A stretch of DNA of 19,938 nt from Planctomycetota bacterium (GTDB lineage: Bacteria; Planctomycetota; Brocadiia; JAJRTI01): assembly GCA_024278415.1 (NCBI GenBank), contig JAJRTI010000958.1, forward strand, positions 1 through 19,938. The letters are read 5' to 3'. A program made the position numbers and the translations under genes. Positions 1 to 6,898 of this stretch are shown here, piece by piece (position 1 is the stretch's first letter; each line of letters starts with the position of its first letter). The notes below the pieces were generated by a model. The model ran no database searches, was not told where the DNA came from, and saw only the letters and a program-made list of their open reading frames with translations.

Positions 1-1
1 G

Positions 2-70
2 TCTCGCGAGGGCATCGATCCTCGTATCCCGTGGCTGTACAATCTCAAACTGGACTTCCGCTTCAAATAG
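2..70 (+). CDS. C-terminal end of an unidentified protein (partial)
   Basis: A frame open from the window edge encodes about 22 residues ending ...PWLYNLKLDFRFK before a TAG stop. The alternating hydrophobic and aromatic residues at the extreme C-terminus look like a terminal beta-strand, as in exported or outer-membrane proteins, but 22 residues are too few to assign a family. It runs in the same direction as smc, more than 1 kb downstream. The coding call rests only on the open frame and protein-like composition. Confidence 0.4.
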   Translation, partial: SREGIDPRIPWLYNLKLDFRFK

Positions 71-165
71 CAACGCAGGCCCTCGCACGAGGCGTCTCCA
101 AGCTGCCGAGTCAAATCAACAGCCCTGAGAAAATCGCTGAGGCTTCGGGATCCGCTCCACGTGAG

Positions 166-212
166 CAACTTCTTGTTTTTCGTCGCAGGTACGAATGCTT
201 AAGGCACTAACG
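166..212 (+). repeat. Short dispersed repeat, copy 1 (partner at 12285-12331)
   Basis: This stretch begins CAACTTCTTGTTT and ends TAAGGCACTA. It aligns with 12285-12331 at roughly 80% identity, with both ends conserved and the middle variable. The second copy leads directly into a REP doublet; here about 105 bp separate it from the REP doublet at 319. It looks like the upstream flank of a composite repeat family. Confidence 0.6.
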
Positions 213-213
213 C

Positions 214-234
214 GCCACTGCGCATGGCAGTGGC
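214..234. repeat. Perfect 8-bp hairpin
   Basis: GCCACTGC (214-221) and GCAGTGGC (227-234) are exact inverted copies around a GCATG loop. No T-run follows, so a classical intrinsic terminator is not supported. It lies between the short repeat and the left arm of the larger inverted repeat. Confidence 0.55.
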
Positions 235-258
235 ATCTCTGGCCAAGTTGTGGGAGCC

Positions 259-501
259 ACTTGCAAAACCCCAGTTGTCCTACCTGTGCTGTGGCGCCGC
301 GAGCCGGCGACGTCGCGTTTGTAGTAGGCCCGTGAGGGCCTTCCGCTCGGGTGGCGCATCGCCATCGGCGCAGAGGGCGCCCTGACGGTCGCCACTACAA
401 GCGGAGCGCTCCCGCGCTCGCATCTCGGCGGCGCCGCGTTCGATACCTCCGCTATGCAGGATGTTAGGCGCGAGGCCTCGGCCTATTGGGGTTTTGCAAG
501 T
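259..501. repeat. 243-bp segment bounded by 15-bp perfect inverted repeats (MITE-like)
   Basis: ACTTGCAAAACCCCA at 259-273 is matched exactly by its reverse complement at 487-501. The enclosed 213 bp has no credible gene and carries a complete REP doublet at 319-403. The size and terminal inverted repeats resemble a miniature inverted-repeat transposable element. No obvious target-site duplication is seen (CC to the left, CG to the right), and no second copy of these ends was found in the window. Mobility is an inference. Confidence 0.5.
319..403 (+). repeat. REP doublet (BIME-like), copy 1
   Basis: One of four 85-bp copies in the window. The left unit is GTAGTA followed by hairpin AGGCCC-GTGA-GGGCCT. 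The right unit, read on the opposite strand, is GTAGT followed by GGCGACC-GTCA-GGGCGCC. GTAG next to a hairpin is the known hallmark of REP sequences mobilised by RAYT (TnpA-REP) transposases. This copy is the most diverged, about 9 differences from copies 2 and 3, mostly in the middle. Its two ends (TTGTAGT and ACTACAA) pair perfectly, and a central TGGCG-CAT-CGCCA hairpin is present. Confidence 0.7.
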
Positions 502-722
502 CGCTCGTGGGTAAAGAGCAGGGCCTGTCCTGATGACCTCGGCTGCGTTTCTGAAAAATGGAATCCCACGGATGTCACCCGAGCCCACGGTGTTATGTGT
601 GGGTAATTGACAGCGGCAAGGGAGGGGGAGGAGAAACGCGGCCGCGAGGAAGAGCGCGCCTCATTCCCTGCTGGGGGCCGGCAAATCAGCCTTGCGCATA
701 GGGCGCAAATGGCATTTTGCCT
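502..722. other. Intergenic stretch without a recognised gene
   Basis: No open frame here looks protein-like. A CCCAC/GTGGG stem (about 583-600) could form. Just before the promoter, 703-718 (GCAAATGGCATTTTGC) is a near-palindromic AT-richer patch that could be a second protein-binding site or an UP-like element. Neither is strong. Confidence 0.4.
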
Positions 723-751
723 TTGACAACCAGACCAAGGTCTGGTATAAT
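723..751 (+). promoter_or_regulatory. Consensus sigma70-type promoter upstream of smc
   Basis: TTGACA at 723-728 and TATAAT at 746-751 are both exact consensus hexamers, separated by the optimal 17 bp. Transcription should begin near 758, giving a leader of about 390 nt before the smc start at 1148. A promoter this good should be very active unless repressed, and the spacer is itself a perfect palindrome. Other products, such as a free RNA from the leader, are possible. Confidence 0.8.
729..746. promoter_or_regulatory. Operator-like palindrome filling the promoter spacer
   Basis: ACCAGACC (729-736) and GGTCTGGT (739-746) are perfect inverted repeats around a central AA. They occupy exactly the space between the -35 and -10 boxes and share the first T of TATAAT. 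A dimeric repressor bound here would block RNA polymerase. The TGGTCT/AGACCA half-sites recall GntR-superfamily operators, but family assignment is only a guess. No regulator gene lies in the window. Confidence 0.65.
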
Positions 752-757
752 CCCGCC

Positions 758-1147
758 CGCAGTCTACAACCTATGTGGTATATGGGTTGTGCAACTCCAC
801 AGTACGTCTGGGCGATCGACCGCCCGGGTTCGGAACCACTCAGTGTGTTTCGGCAAAGAGGCCCGTGCTCTCTGCCGAAGAGTTGTGCATGGGCGAGTGA
901 CATGCACGGCTCTCGGGCTCTCCCCAAGCCCGGCGTTCGCCATCCGAACCCCCAGCGACGTTCGCCTCCCTCCCCGACTGCGAGACCCCGAAGTCGACGC
1001 GCCCGAAGTGCGCGCTCGGCCTGTCTCGCCGCGTCTGTCTGGCCAGATGACGCTTCCCCGCGTCCATACTTTGGCCCAGCGCAACAAGACGTGCTCGTGG
1101 CCTGGCTGGTTTGGCCATAGAGTGGTGACCCCAGCGGACTTGGGCGA
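758..1147 (+). ncRNA. Structured leader or candidate non-coding RNA ahead of smc
   Basis: This transcript segment has no credible reading frame but many nested inverted repeats. A domain at 826-951 is closed by GGGTTCGG (826-833) pairing with CCGAACCC (944-951). Inside are stem 851-877 (CGGCA/TGCCG plus AGAG/CTCT), a long stem 879-891 with 901-913 (AGAGTTGTGCATG with CATGCACGGCTCT, two G-U pairs) and GGGCT/AGCCC (915-931). Further hairpins lie at 766-790, 1031-1053 and 1098-1117. It matches no signature I know for 6S, SRP RNA, tmRNA or RNase P. It could be a cis-regulatory leader of smc or an independent RNA. Confidence 0.4.
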
Positions 1148-2422
1148 ATGCGGCTAAAGAAACTCGAAGTCCACGGCTTCAAATCGTTTGCCGACAAGGC
1201 GGAGTTCATCTTCGAGCGGGGAGTGACTGCGTTTGTGGGGCCCAATGGGTGCGGCAAGAGCAACGTGGTGGACGCGATGAAGTGGATTCTGGGCGAGCAA
1301 AGCGCCAAGTCGTTGCGGGCCAACGAGATGGCCGACGTGATTTTCAACGGCAACGGCAACCGCAGGGCCCTCTCCTACGCCGAAGCCTCGCTCACGATCA
1401 TCAACGACCGCAAATTGCTGCCCATCGACTTCGAGGAGGTGTGCATCACCCGCCGCCTCTTCCGCACCGGCCAATCGGAATACCTGCTCAACAACCAGCC
1501 CTGCCGCCTGCGTGACCTCAAAGAGATGTTCATGGACACCGGCGTGGGCACGACCTCGTACTCGTTCATCGAGCAGGGCAAGGTCGACCGCCTTCTGCAA
1601 GCCAACGCCAAAGAGCGCCGTGCGGTCTTCGAGGAAGCCGCGGGTATCAGCAAGTACAAGGCGAAAAAAAGGGAGGCCCAAAACAAACTGGGCCGGGTCG
1701 ATCAGAACCTCCTGCGCCTCAACGACATCGTCGACGAGGTCCAGAAGCGGCTGCGCTCCATCCGCGCCCAGGCCGGCCGCGCACGCAAGTACAAAGAGTA
1801 CACCGGCAGGCTCAAGGAGCTGCGCGTCGCGTTTAGCCTGCGCACGTACCGCCAACTCGGCCGCGACGCGGCGAAACTGGCCAAAGTGCTGGGCGAGCTG
1901 AAGGACCAAATCGCCCAGATCACCACGCAGATCAGTGGGCTCGAAGCGCAAATCGCCGCATACGACCAGCAGCGCATCGCACTCGACCAGCGCATCACTG
2001 AGACCCACGAGCGCCGCACCAAAACCAATGTGGCGATGACCGACGCAGACGCCAAGATCGAGGCGAACCGCAACCTGATCAAGGAGATGGACATTCAGGA
2101 GATCCGCCTGGACCAACAGGCGGATACCCTCGCCGCGCGGCTGAAGGAGATCGAAGAGGAGCTGGCCGAGGCGCGCACAACGCTCGAAGCGCTGCACGAG
2201 GACGTGGAAGCCACCCGGGCCGACGTGCAAGACAAGCAAGCCGAAGCCGCGGCCCTCGCAGACGAGCGCGCCGAACTCGCCGTGGGCATCGAGCGCCGCA
2301 AGGCCGACGTGATGGAGGCCATGCGGCAGAACGCGCTGCTCCAGAACGAACTCGTCACGTCCCGCACGTCGCGCCTCGCGCTCGACGCACAGCGCAAGCG
2401 CCTCGAAAACCGTTGCCGCTAG
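1148..2422 (+). CDS. smc: Chromosome segregation protein SMC, N-terminal part up to an in-frame amber codon
   Basis: SMC ATPases organise and segregate chromosomes as dimers with the ScpA/ScpB kleisin complex. This ORF starts with the canonical MRLKKLEVHGFKSF. It has Walker A GPNGCGKS at residues 31-38, the Q-loop region TGQSEYLLNN and the N-terminal head up to about residue 170, then coiled coil rich in Glu, Arg, Ala and Leu. It stops after 424 residues at a TAG, and the frame continues unchanged to 4714. The uninterrupted length would be 1188 codons, normal for bacterial SMC (about 1180). The ATG start is fixed by homology; the Shine-Dalgarno sequence is weak. The stop reads as a CAG (Gln) to TAG change in ...LENRCR(Q)IEGEV.... 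It may be a real mutation, a sequence error or recoding. Confidence 0.93.
   Translation: MRLKKLEVHGFKSFADKAEFIFERGVTAFVGPNGCGKSNVVDAMKWILGEQSAKSLRANEMADVIFNGNGNRRALSYAEASLTIINDRKLLPIDFEEVCITRRLFRTGQSEYLLNNQPCRLRDLKEMFMDTGVGTTSYSFIEQGKVDRLLQANAKERRAVFEEAAGISKYKAKKREAQNKLGRVDQNLLRLNDIVDEVQKRLRSIRAQAGRARKYKEYTGRLKELRVAFSLRTYRQLGRDAAKLAKVLGELKDQIAQITTQISGLEAQIAAYDQQRIALDQRITETHERRTKTNVAMTDADAKIEANRNLIKEMDIQEIRLDQQADTLAARLKEIEEELAEARTTLEALHEDVEATRADVQDKQAEAAALADERAELAVGIERRKADVMEAMRQNALLQNELVTSRTSRLALDAQRKRLENRCR
2420..2422 (+). other. In-frame amber codon (codon 425) interrupting smc
   Basis: TAG lies in the first coiled-coil arm and is the only interruption in 1188 codons. Reverting one base (T2420 to C) gives Gln, which fits the surrounding heptads. 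smc itself, and the 692-aa, 445-aa, 289-aa and 706-aa genes, use TAG as a normal terminator, so genome-wide amber reassignment is unlikely. An in-frame GTG (2435) preceded by AAGG (2427-2430) lies just downstream and could allow re-initiation. Confidence 0.9.
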
Positions 2423-2434
2423 ATCGAAGGCGAA

Positions 2435-4714
2435 GTGAGCCAACTCGCCCAGGAGCAACAGGAACTCATCGCCCAGCAGCAAGTGGTCGAGGCCGAACTC
2501 CGGGAGCTGACACAACAGCTCGAAAAAAGCCAAACCGACCTCCAGCGCGTGGCCCAAGAGGCCGAGCAACTCACCGACGCGATCAACGAGACCATGCAGG
2601 CGCGCAGCCGCAAACAGTCGCGGCAGGAATTGCTCCAGGAGATGGAGATCAAGGCCGAGGGCATCGACGCGAGCGTGAAGCACGTGCTCGCGCAGGCTGA
2701 GGCCGGGCAGCTCTCCGGCGTCCAAGGCACGCTCGTGGACCAAATCGCCGTCGACTTCGAGCACGCGCCGGCCGTGGACGCCGCGCTCGGCGGGCTCGCG
2801 CAGGCCGTGCTCACCGACACGACCGAGGCCGCGGTCGCGGCCATGTCCCGCCTCCACCAAGACGGCAAGGGCCGGTGCTCGTTCCTGCCCATCGAGCGCG
2901 TCCGGCCGCGCCAAGTCGCGAACCCTTCGCTCCTCGCCATGCCTGAGGTGGTGGGCCGCGCATCCGACTTGGTGCGGTCCGACGAACGCAACCGCATTCT
3001 CATGGAGCACTTGCTCGGCGACACGGTGGTCGTGAAAGACATGTACGGGGCCGCAAAGTTCGCGATGAACGGCGGCGGCGACTGCCGGCTCGTCACGCTC
3101 GACGGCCAGCTTTTCGAGCCGCGGGGCGCTGTGACCGGCGGATCCCGCCAAGCCGCAGCCGGGCTCGTGACGCGCCGCGCGGAGCTGGAGTCTGTCGCAA
3201 AGGAGCTACAGGGCCTCGAGGCCAAGCTCGACGAGTTGATGCTCAAGCGCGGCGAGCGCGTCGAAACTGCGCAGGCGTTGCGCCAAACCATCGACGAAGC
3301 CCAGCGCGCGATCGCGGACTGCAACCTGAAGAAGCAAGCCAAGCAGGCCGCGGCCGGGCAGCGCGAGCGCGAGATCGCCAGCCTGCGCGAGGAGGACTCG
3401 GTCGCTCGGAGCGAGGTCGGCGAGATCGTGGACTCGTTGCGCAAGTCCGAGTCCAAGGAGGCGGAACTCAACGAGAAGCTCGAAGCGGTCAAGCAGCGCT
3501 CCGCCGCGCTCGAACAGGAAGTGATCGAGTGCACCCAGAAGCTGCGCGAGCAGGAAGAACTCCAGCGCATACTCGAGGGCCGGCTGACCGATGCACGCAT
3601 CGCCCTCGGCCAGAAGGAAGAGAAGGCGCGCAACCTGGTCGACCGCATGTCGTCCGTCGAACGCGAGCTGCGCGACCGCCGCGTGGAGCGGGAAAAGGCG
3701 ATCGAGGACTCCGGCGAGGCCGCGCGCAAGCGCGAGGACGCCAAGCTCGCCATCGAGCACAACCAGCAACTGCTGGCCGAGTTGTCCGTGCAGAAGGAAG
3801 AGGTCGAGGCGCAACTCGTGGGCCTCAGCGAGCGGCGCGAGGATCTGCTGCGCAAGCTGAGCGAATCGAACGAGCAAGTGAGCGTGCTACGCAGCCGGCT
3901 GCGCGACGTGGAGGACGAGGCGCACAAGGAGGAGCTGAAGCATGCAGACCTCACGAGCCGCATGCACAGCGTGGCCGAGCGGGTGCGGGAGGACTACGAG
4001 ATCGACCTGGCCGAGCGGGTGCGCCAGCAGCCCGATGACCCCGATTGGGACTGGGAGGAGGTCGAGCAAGAGATCACCAAGCTGCGCGACCAACTCGGCC
4101 GCATGGGCAACGTGAACCTCGAAGCCATCGACGAGATGGACGAGCTGGAGATCCGCGAGCGCTTCCTCATCAACCAGCGCGACGACCTGCTCAAGTCGCA
4201 ACGGCAGCTCCAGGACATCATTCGCAAGATCAACCGCACGAGCCGCGACCTATTCGACAAAACGTTCAAGACGATCCGCGAGAATTTCCAGGAAGTGTTC
4301 CGCAAGCTCTTCGGCGGAGGCAACGCGGACATCATGTTGGAAGAAGGCGAGGATATCCTCGAAGCGGGCATCGAGGTCATTGCCCGGCCGCCAGGAAAAC
4401 AACCGCGGTCCATCACCCTCCTGTCCGGCGGCGAGAGGACGATGACCACCGTGGCGCTGCTGTTCGCAATCTTCAAGTCCAAGCCGAGCCCTTTCTGCGT
4501 GCTCGACGAGGTGGACGCCGCGCTCGACGAAAGCAACATCGAACGTTTCGTGCTCATGGTGAAGGAGTTCGTCAAGGATTCCCAGTTCGTCATCGTGACG
4601 CACAGCAAGCGCACCATGGCCGTGGCCGACGTGCTCTACGGCATCACGATGCAAGAATCGGGCATCTCGAAGAAGGTCTCGGTGAAGTTCGAGCACGAGA
4701 AGAAGGTGGCGTAG
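2435..4714 (+). CDS. smc: Chromosome segregation protein SMC, C-terminal part (hinge and C-terminal head)
   Basis: This is the continuation of the same reading frame, so it is the same gene rather than a paralogue. In full-gene numbering it holds the rest of the first arm and the hinge at about 520-680 (GVQGTLVDQI...VTGGSRQ). The returning coiled coil follows, then the C-terminal head with ABC signature LSGGE at 1092-1096 and Walker B FCVLDEVDAALDE, whose catalytic pair is D1120/E1121. The stretch LSGGERTMTTVALLFAI differs from the common LSGGEKALTALAL form and recalls planctomycete-like SMCs. Translation could come from suppression of the amber codon or from re-initiation at GTG 2435 (AAGG four bases upstream). 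If both parts were made, they could in principle reassemble, because each SMC head needs both termini. The frame is otherwise intact. Confidence 0.92.
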   Translation: MSQLAQEQQELIAQQQVVEAELRELTQQLEKSQTDLQRVAQEAEQLTDAINETMQARSRKQSRQELLQEMEIKAEGIDASVKHVLAQAEAGQLSGVQGTLVDQIAVDFEHAPAVDAALGGLAQAVLTDTTEAAVAAMSRLHQDGKGRCSFLPIERVRPRQVANPSLLAMPEVVGRASDLVRSDERNRILMEHLLGDTVVVKDMYGAAKFAMNGGGDCRLVTLDGQLFEPRGAVTGGSRQAAAGLVTRRAELESVAKELQGLEAKLDELMLKRGERVETAQALRQTIDEAQRAIADCNLKKQAKQAAAGQREREIASLREEDSVARSEVGEIVDSLRKSESKEAELNEKLEAVKQRSAALEQEVIECTQKLREQEELQRILEGRLTDARIALGQKEEKARNLVDRMSSVERELRDRRVEREKAIEDSGEAARKREDAKLAIEHNQQLLAELSVQKEEVEAQLVGLSERREDLLRKLSESNEQVSVLRSRLRDVEDEAHKEELKHADLTSRMHSVAERVREDYEIDLAERVRQQPDDPDWDWEEVEQEITKLRDQLGRMGNVNLEAIDEMDELEIRERFLINQRDDLLKSQRQLQDIIRKINRTSRDLFDKTFKTIRENFQEVFRKLFGGGNADIMLEEGEDILEAGIEVIARPPGKQPRSITLLSGGERTMTTVALLFAIFKSKPSPFCVLDEVDAALDESNIERFVLMVKEFVKDSQFVIVTHSKRTMAVADVLYGITMQESGISKKVSVKFEHEKKVA

Positions 4715-4750
4715 CGGGCAGCGAAAGCGGAGCCAGAGAGATGGGCCGCA

Positions 4751-4790
4751 GGGACACGAATCCTGGAGCGAAACGCCCGACTTCGTGCCC
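4751..4790. terminator. Possible bidirectional terminator hairpin between convergent genes
   Basis: GGG-A-CACGAA (4751-4760) can pair with TTCGTG-CCC (4782-4790), leaving one bulged A and a loop of about 21 nt. It is the best stem in the 105-bp gap where smc and the minus-strand membrane-protein gene converge. No T-run follows on either strand, so intrinsic termination is weakly supported. Confidence 0.3.
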
Positions 4791-4819
4791 CCAGACAAGT
4801 GCACGTTGCGTGGCAGGCC

Positions 4820-6898
4820 CTACCGCTTCAAGACGCCCTGCTGCTTCAGGCGCTCGATGGCTTCCGGCGGCGGGTTCCCCCGGAGCTGGATCTTGGCCGG
4901 CTCCAGCACCAAGATGTGTGGATAGTCGAGCGACCTGTCCGCAATGAAACCGTCCACGGTGATGTGGTAGCCGGTCTGCCTGAGGCGCAGCACCGGCTCC
5001 CGCTTGAGCTTGAGCACGTACCAGCGGTTGCGCTCCACGTAGAAGGGGATCTGCGCGTGGCGGATCATCGTATGCTGCCGGGGCGACCGCGAGGCCCCCA
5101 TCTCCCACGAGCCGTCGTACCCGTACGCGCCGATCAACTGCACCGTCACCGACCAAATGGCCGCGAGCGCGAATACCGTGCGCGCCACGCGGCTCCGCCA
5201 GATGGTTCGCAAGCCGAAGGCGAGCACGAGCGTGAGCAGCGGGCACACCTCGACGACCATGCGATACCCGTACGAGAGCCCGCCGTGCCAGGGGCTCCAC
5301 TTGCTCATGAGCAGCACGTGCGCGGCCGCGGCGAGCGCGCAGGCGAGCACCAGCGGCGCATGCCGGCTCGCGTCATGATCCGGATGCGGTGGGCCGTCAG
5401 GCGGGGCTTCACATGCGGAAGGGGACGCCTCGCTTGGCTCGGAATGACAAGCTCGCGCAAACCGACGCCGGCCGCGCCACGCGACGACCACGCCTACGCC
5501 TGCGAAGAGCAAGAACGGCGAGTACACAAAGATGCCGCGGCTGGGTCCGATGAGGTGGCCGAGGAGGCCGTGGAGCAGAGGGGTCGTCCATGCGCTCAGC
5601 GCTTCGCCCTGGTAGCTCTGGCTGAAGGGCGAGCCGAAGTAGCGCCAATTGTAGGCGAGTTGGAAGGCCGCGACCGGCGCCGCGCCGAGCGCCAGCCGCC
5701 ACCACTGCCGCGGCGCGCGCCACAGGGCGAAGCCGCCCAGCACCGCAACGATGGCCACGCTCGCATACCGCGACGCAAGCGCGAGGCAGAGCGCAAAGCC
5801 GGCCGCAAAGAGCCAACGCGCGTCGCGCTCGGCGAGTATGAGGAAGCACAGCGCCCAGGCGATCGCCATGAGGCAGGCCGGGTGCTGCCACAGCGCCTGG
5901 CTCACGAACCACGTGCACGTGCCCAGCGCGTAGAGCAGCGCCATCGCGACGGCCGCAGCGGAGCCCGTCGCCCACCGCACCGCGAGATACACACCCACGA
6001 CCGAAAGCGCCGCGAGAATCGTGGCCGCGAGCTTGCCCACGTACATGAACATGAACTCGTTGTCCGGCACGCCCAACCACGGCACGAAGAAGAACGGCGC
6101 AAACACCGGCGCGGCCAGCACCGCGGGCATGGGTGGATACTTCGACACCATCGCGGCGGGCGTGCGGGCCAGGCCGTACGCGCCGGGGTCGAGCGAGTCG
6201 AACTTGCCCTTCACCCAGTCGAACTCGTCGACGTCGAGATTGCCCTCGCGCACGAGGCTCACCGCCACATACGGCGCGGCGAAAGTGTCGCCGCTGCCGA
6301 GTTGGCGCAGGTTCACGTTGTACACCGCGAAGACCGCGGCGAACAGCAACGCGCACTTCCCCGCCGTGACGCGCTGTGCGCGCGTCAGCGGCAGGAGCCA
6401 CAACACGGTGAGCGCGTACAGCACGATGGCCGCGAGGCTGGCGAGCGCGGCTCCCGCGGCCAGCGCCGGGACGTGCATGAGCGCCTTGTCCACGGGCAGC
6501 GTGAGCAGGAGCGACGCGAAGAACCACGAACACCCGATACACCAGATCGCCACGAGCACGCGCCCCGTCGCGCGGCCCCGCCAGCACAGCAACAGCATGG
6601 CCGCCACAATGGCCCACGCACCGAGCCGAATCGACCACGCACAGCGGCGCACGTGCAGCGCCGCATACTCCCAGTTCACCAGCCGGCTCCGAAGCCCAAT
6701 CGTGAAGCCCTGCGCCTTGGCTTCGGCCTGGAGGCCGGGGAACGCGGCGAGGTTCGCCAGCGTCTCCGTAGGCGTGCGGCACCGCCCCGGCAGCGGCGAC
6801 AGGCAGTAGCTCACCAGCGGCACGAGCACCAGTTCCGCCACGCCAAGCGCGAACGCTGCGCGCAGAACTGAAACTCGTGGGCGGTCTGCTGGGGTCAT
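4820..6898 (-). CDS. Multi-pass membrane protein, possibly a GT-C-type glycosyltransferase
   Basis: The protein has 692 residues and starts MTPADRPRVSV. The start is chosen because its ATG overlaps the TGA of the upstream GH2 gene in an ATGA arrangement, implying translational coupling. The open frame extends further upstream, but that part only shadows the GH2 gene. There are about a dozen hydrophobic segments between residues 10 and 580, with a long soluble loop (LRQLGSGDTFAAPYVAVSLVR onward) after the first group and a soluble C-terminal tail of about 100 residues. The architecture resembles GT-C lipid-linked sugar transferases (GT39/PMT-like), but I see no decisive catalytic motif. The last gene of a three-gene operon. 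Residues about 483-505 come from a dispersed repeat inserted in frame. Confidence 0.85.
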   Translation of the reverse strand: MTPADRPRVSVLRAAFALGVAELVLVPLVSYCLSPLPGRCRTPTETLANLAAFPGLQAEAKAQGFTIGLRSRLVNWEYAALHVRRCAWSIRLGAWAIVAAMLLLCWRGRATGRVLVAIWCIGCSWFFASLLLTLPVDKALMHVPALAAGAALASLAAIVLYALTVLWLLPLTRAQRVTAGKCALLFAAVFAVYNVNLRQLGSGDTFAAPYVAVSLVREGNLDVDEFDWVKGKFDSLDPGAYGLARTPAAMVSKYPPMPAVLAAPVFAPFFFVPWLGVPDNEFMFMYVGKLAATILAALSVVGVYLAVRWATGSAAAVAMALLYALGTCTWFVSQALWQHPACLMAIAWALCFLILAERDARWLFAAGFALCLALASRYASVAIVAVLGGFALWRAPRQWWRLALGAAPVAAFQLAYNWRYFGSPFSQSYQGEALSAWTTPLLHGLLGHLIGPSRGIFVYSPFLLFAGVGVVVAWRGRRRFARACHSEPSEASPSACEAPPDGPPHPDHDASRHAPLVLACALAAAAHVLLMSKWSPWHGGLSYGYRMVVEVCPLLTLVLAFGLRTIWRSRVARTVFALAAIWSVTVQLIGAYGYDGSWEMGASRSPRQHTMIRHAQIPFYVERNRWYVLKLKREPVLRLRQTGYHITVDGFIADRSLDYPHILVLEPAKIQLRGNPPPEAIERLKQQGVLKR
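5421..5448 (-). repeat. Dispersed GTCATTCCGAGC-type repeat inside a coding region
   Basis: On the minus strand it reads GTCATTCCGAGCCAAGCGAG followed by GCGTCCCC. It matches a short repeat I know from intergenic regions of many bacteria (GTCATTCCGAGC-N-AGCGAGGAATC form). GCTTGGC beside CTCG gives it partial dyad symmetry. Here it is translated as H-S-E-P-S-E-A-S-P within a loop of the membrane protein, from residue 485, without breaking the frame. The family match is from memory. Confidence 0.6.

Noticed and set aside
692..1120. Small proteins encoded in the smc leader
   Set aside because: Several overlapping frames on both strands are open only because of high GC. None has a convincing start site or protein-like pattern, and the region has RNA-like inverted repeats.
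758..1147. Known housekeeping RNA (6S, SRP RNA, tmRNA, RNase P)
   Set aside because: I found no SRP GGAAGCAGCC-type loop, no tmRNA ends with CCA, no RNase P GAGGAAAGTCC block and no long 6S-type irregular hairpin with matched ends.
1154..3151. Long open frame antisense to smc
   Set aside because: It mirrors the smc frame in a GC-rich region, has repetitive low-complexity composition (many L, A, R, V, H) and no recognisable domain, while smc on the other strand is unmistakable.
4715..4819. Strong intrinsic terminator after smc
   Set aside because: The only stem (4751-4790) has a long loop and no T-run, so it is listed only as a weak candidate.
4799..6871. Plus-strand 690-codon open frame opposite the membrane protein
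   Set aside because: Extremely rich in Arg, His, Glu and Ala without domains; it is the complement of a hydrophobic coding sequence.
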